DNA of 11,986 nucleotides, taken from assembly GCA_927910885.1 (NCBI GenBank), contig CAKMOD010000006.1, forward strand, positions 1-11,986. The letters run 5' to 3'. A program made the position numbers and the translations under genes. Source of the stretch: an uncultured Prevotella sp. Lineage in GTDB: Bacteria > Bacteroidota > Bacteroidia > Bacteroidales > Bacteroidaceae. This document shows positions 11,916 to 11,986 of the stretch, piece after piece (position 1 is the first letter of the stretch; each line of letters starts with the position of its first letter). The notes under the pieces are model-generated. The model was given only the letters and a program-made list of their open reading frames with translations. It made no database searches and had not been told where the DNA came from.

Positions 11916-11986
11916 CATGACAATAAATCTTTTTTTTCATGAAAAGAAATATTTCCACTCGTGAAAATAATTATTTCTTTTCATGA
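11916..11986. repeat. 22-base AT-rich tandem repeat, running off the window
   Basis: The core C(A/G)TGA recurs at 11916, 11938, 11960 and 11982, exactly 22 bases apart. Units begin CATGACAATAAAT, CATGAAAAGAAAT, CGTGAAAATAATT and CATGA (cut by the window end), and the second halves are T-rich. Because each junction reads TTTTCATGAAAA or similar, the array also forms inverted repeats: TCATGAAAAGAAATA (11937-11951) is the perfect complement of TATTTCTTTTCATGA (11972-11986). At least three full units are seen, and more may follow. Confidence 0.65.

Noticed and set aside
11644..11958. Minus-strand open frame of 104 codons upstream of rnpB
   Set aside because: It is Phe/Leu/Ile/Tyr-rich as expected from AT-rich DNA, overlaps the rnpB promoter and the 22-base tandem repeat, and has no recognisable motif.
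11916..11986. Possible CRISPR array
   Set aside because: The 22-base units are directly adjacent with no unique spacers and no cas genes in the window.

Overview
The window looks like chromosomal DNA of a Bacteroidetes bacterium, most likely Prevotella or a close relative. The evidence is the AT-rich intergenic DNA, weak or absent Shine-Dalgarno sequences, several matches to the Bacteroidetes housekeeping promoter (TTTG, 19-20 bases, TAnnTTTG), the zapB-like/zapA/rny gene order, a FeoB-associated Cys-rich protein, and a BY-kinase with a Tyr/Gly-rich tail. The genus is inferred from general familiarity and was not tested by any search.

Layout. 1-344: the 5' end of an IS1182-like transposase gene, frameshifted and cut by the window edge, with its promoter and outer inverted-repeat end. 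422-880 (-): a small lipoprotein. 956-1744 (+): a two-gene unit coding for a YecH-family metal-binding protein and a glutaredoxin-like CPDC protein, preceded by an excellent sigma-54 (-24/-12) promoter and a cluster of TGACA/TGTCA half-sites. 1870-4799 (-): rny (RNase Y), zapA and a ZapB-like coiled-coil gene in one operon with its own promoter, then an unrecognised 210-residue protein. 4849-4954: two near-identical promoter cores in mirror image, driving the 210-residue gene leftward and the polysaccharide operon rightward. 4953-9102 (+): a structured leader, rfbA, a Wzc-type BY-kinase/co-polymerase and a small HAD-family protein, closed by a strong terminator. 9103-9793: about 690 bases without a gene, holding decayed 22-base repeats and an inverted-repeat-bounded segment. 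9794-9962 (-): tRNA-Cys(GCA) with promoter and terminator. 10090-11157 (-): FeoB-associated protein, YkvA/DUF1232 protein and a two-TM protein of unknown function. 11256-11682 (-): RNase P RNA with promoter. 11916-11986: an AT-rich 22-base tandem repeat running off the window.

How the genes fit together. The zapB-like/zapA/rny operon links FtsZ-ring assembly factors with the membrane-anchored RNA decay enzyme. rfbA makes dTDP-glucose for deoxysugar-containing polysaccharide, and the BY-kinase would control chain length and export. No exporter, glycosyltransferase or rmlBCD lies in the window, so this operon must work with genes elsewhere. The YecH/glutaredoxin pair is rich in Cys and His, and its sigma-54 promoter suggests inducible expression under metal or redox control. 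Nothing here is clearly a new defence or mobile system. The most unusual signals are the sigma-54 unit, the mirrored promoters with the structured leader, and the two 22-base-period repeat tracts.
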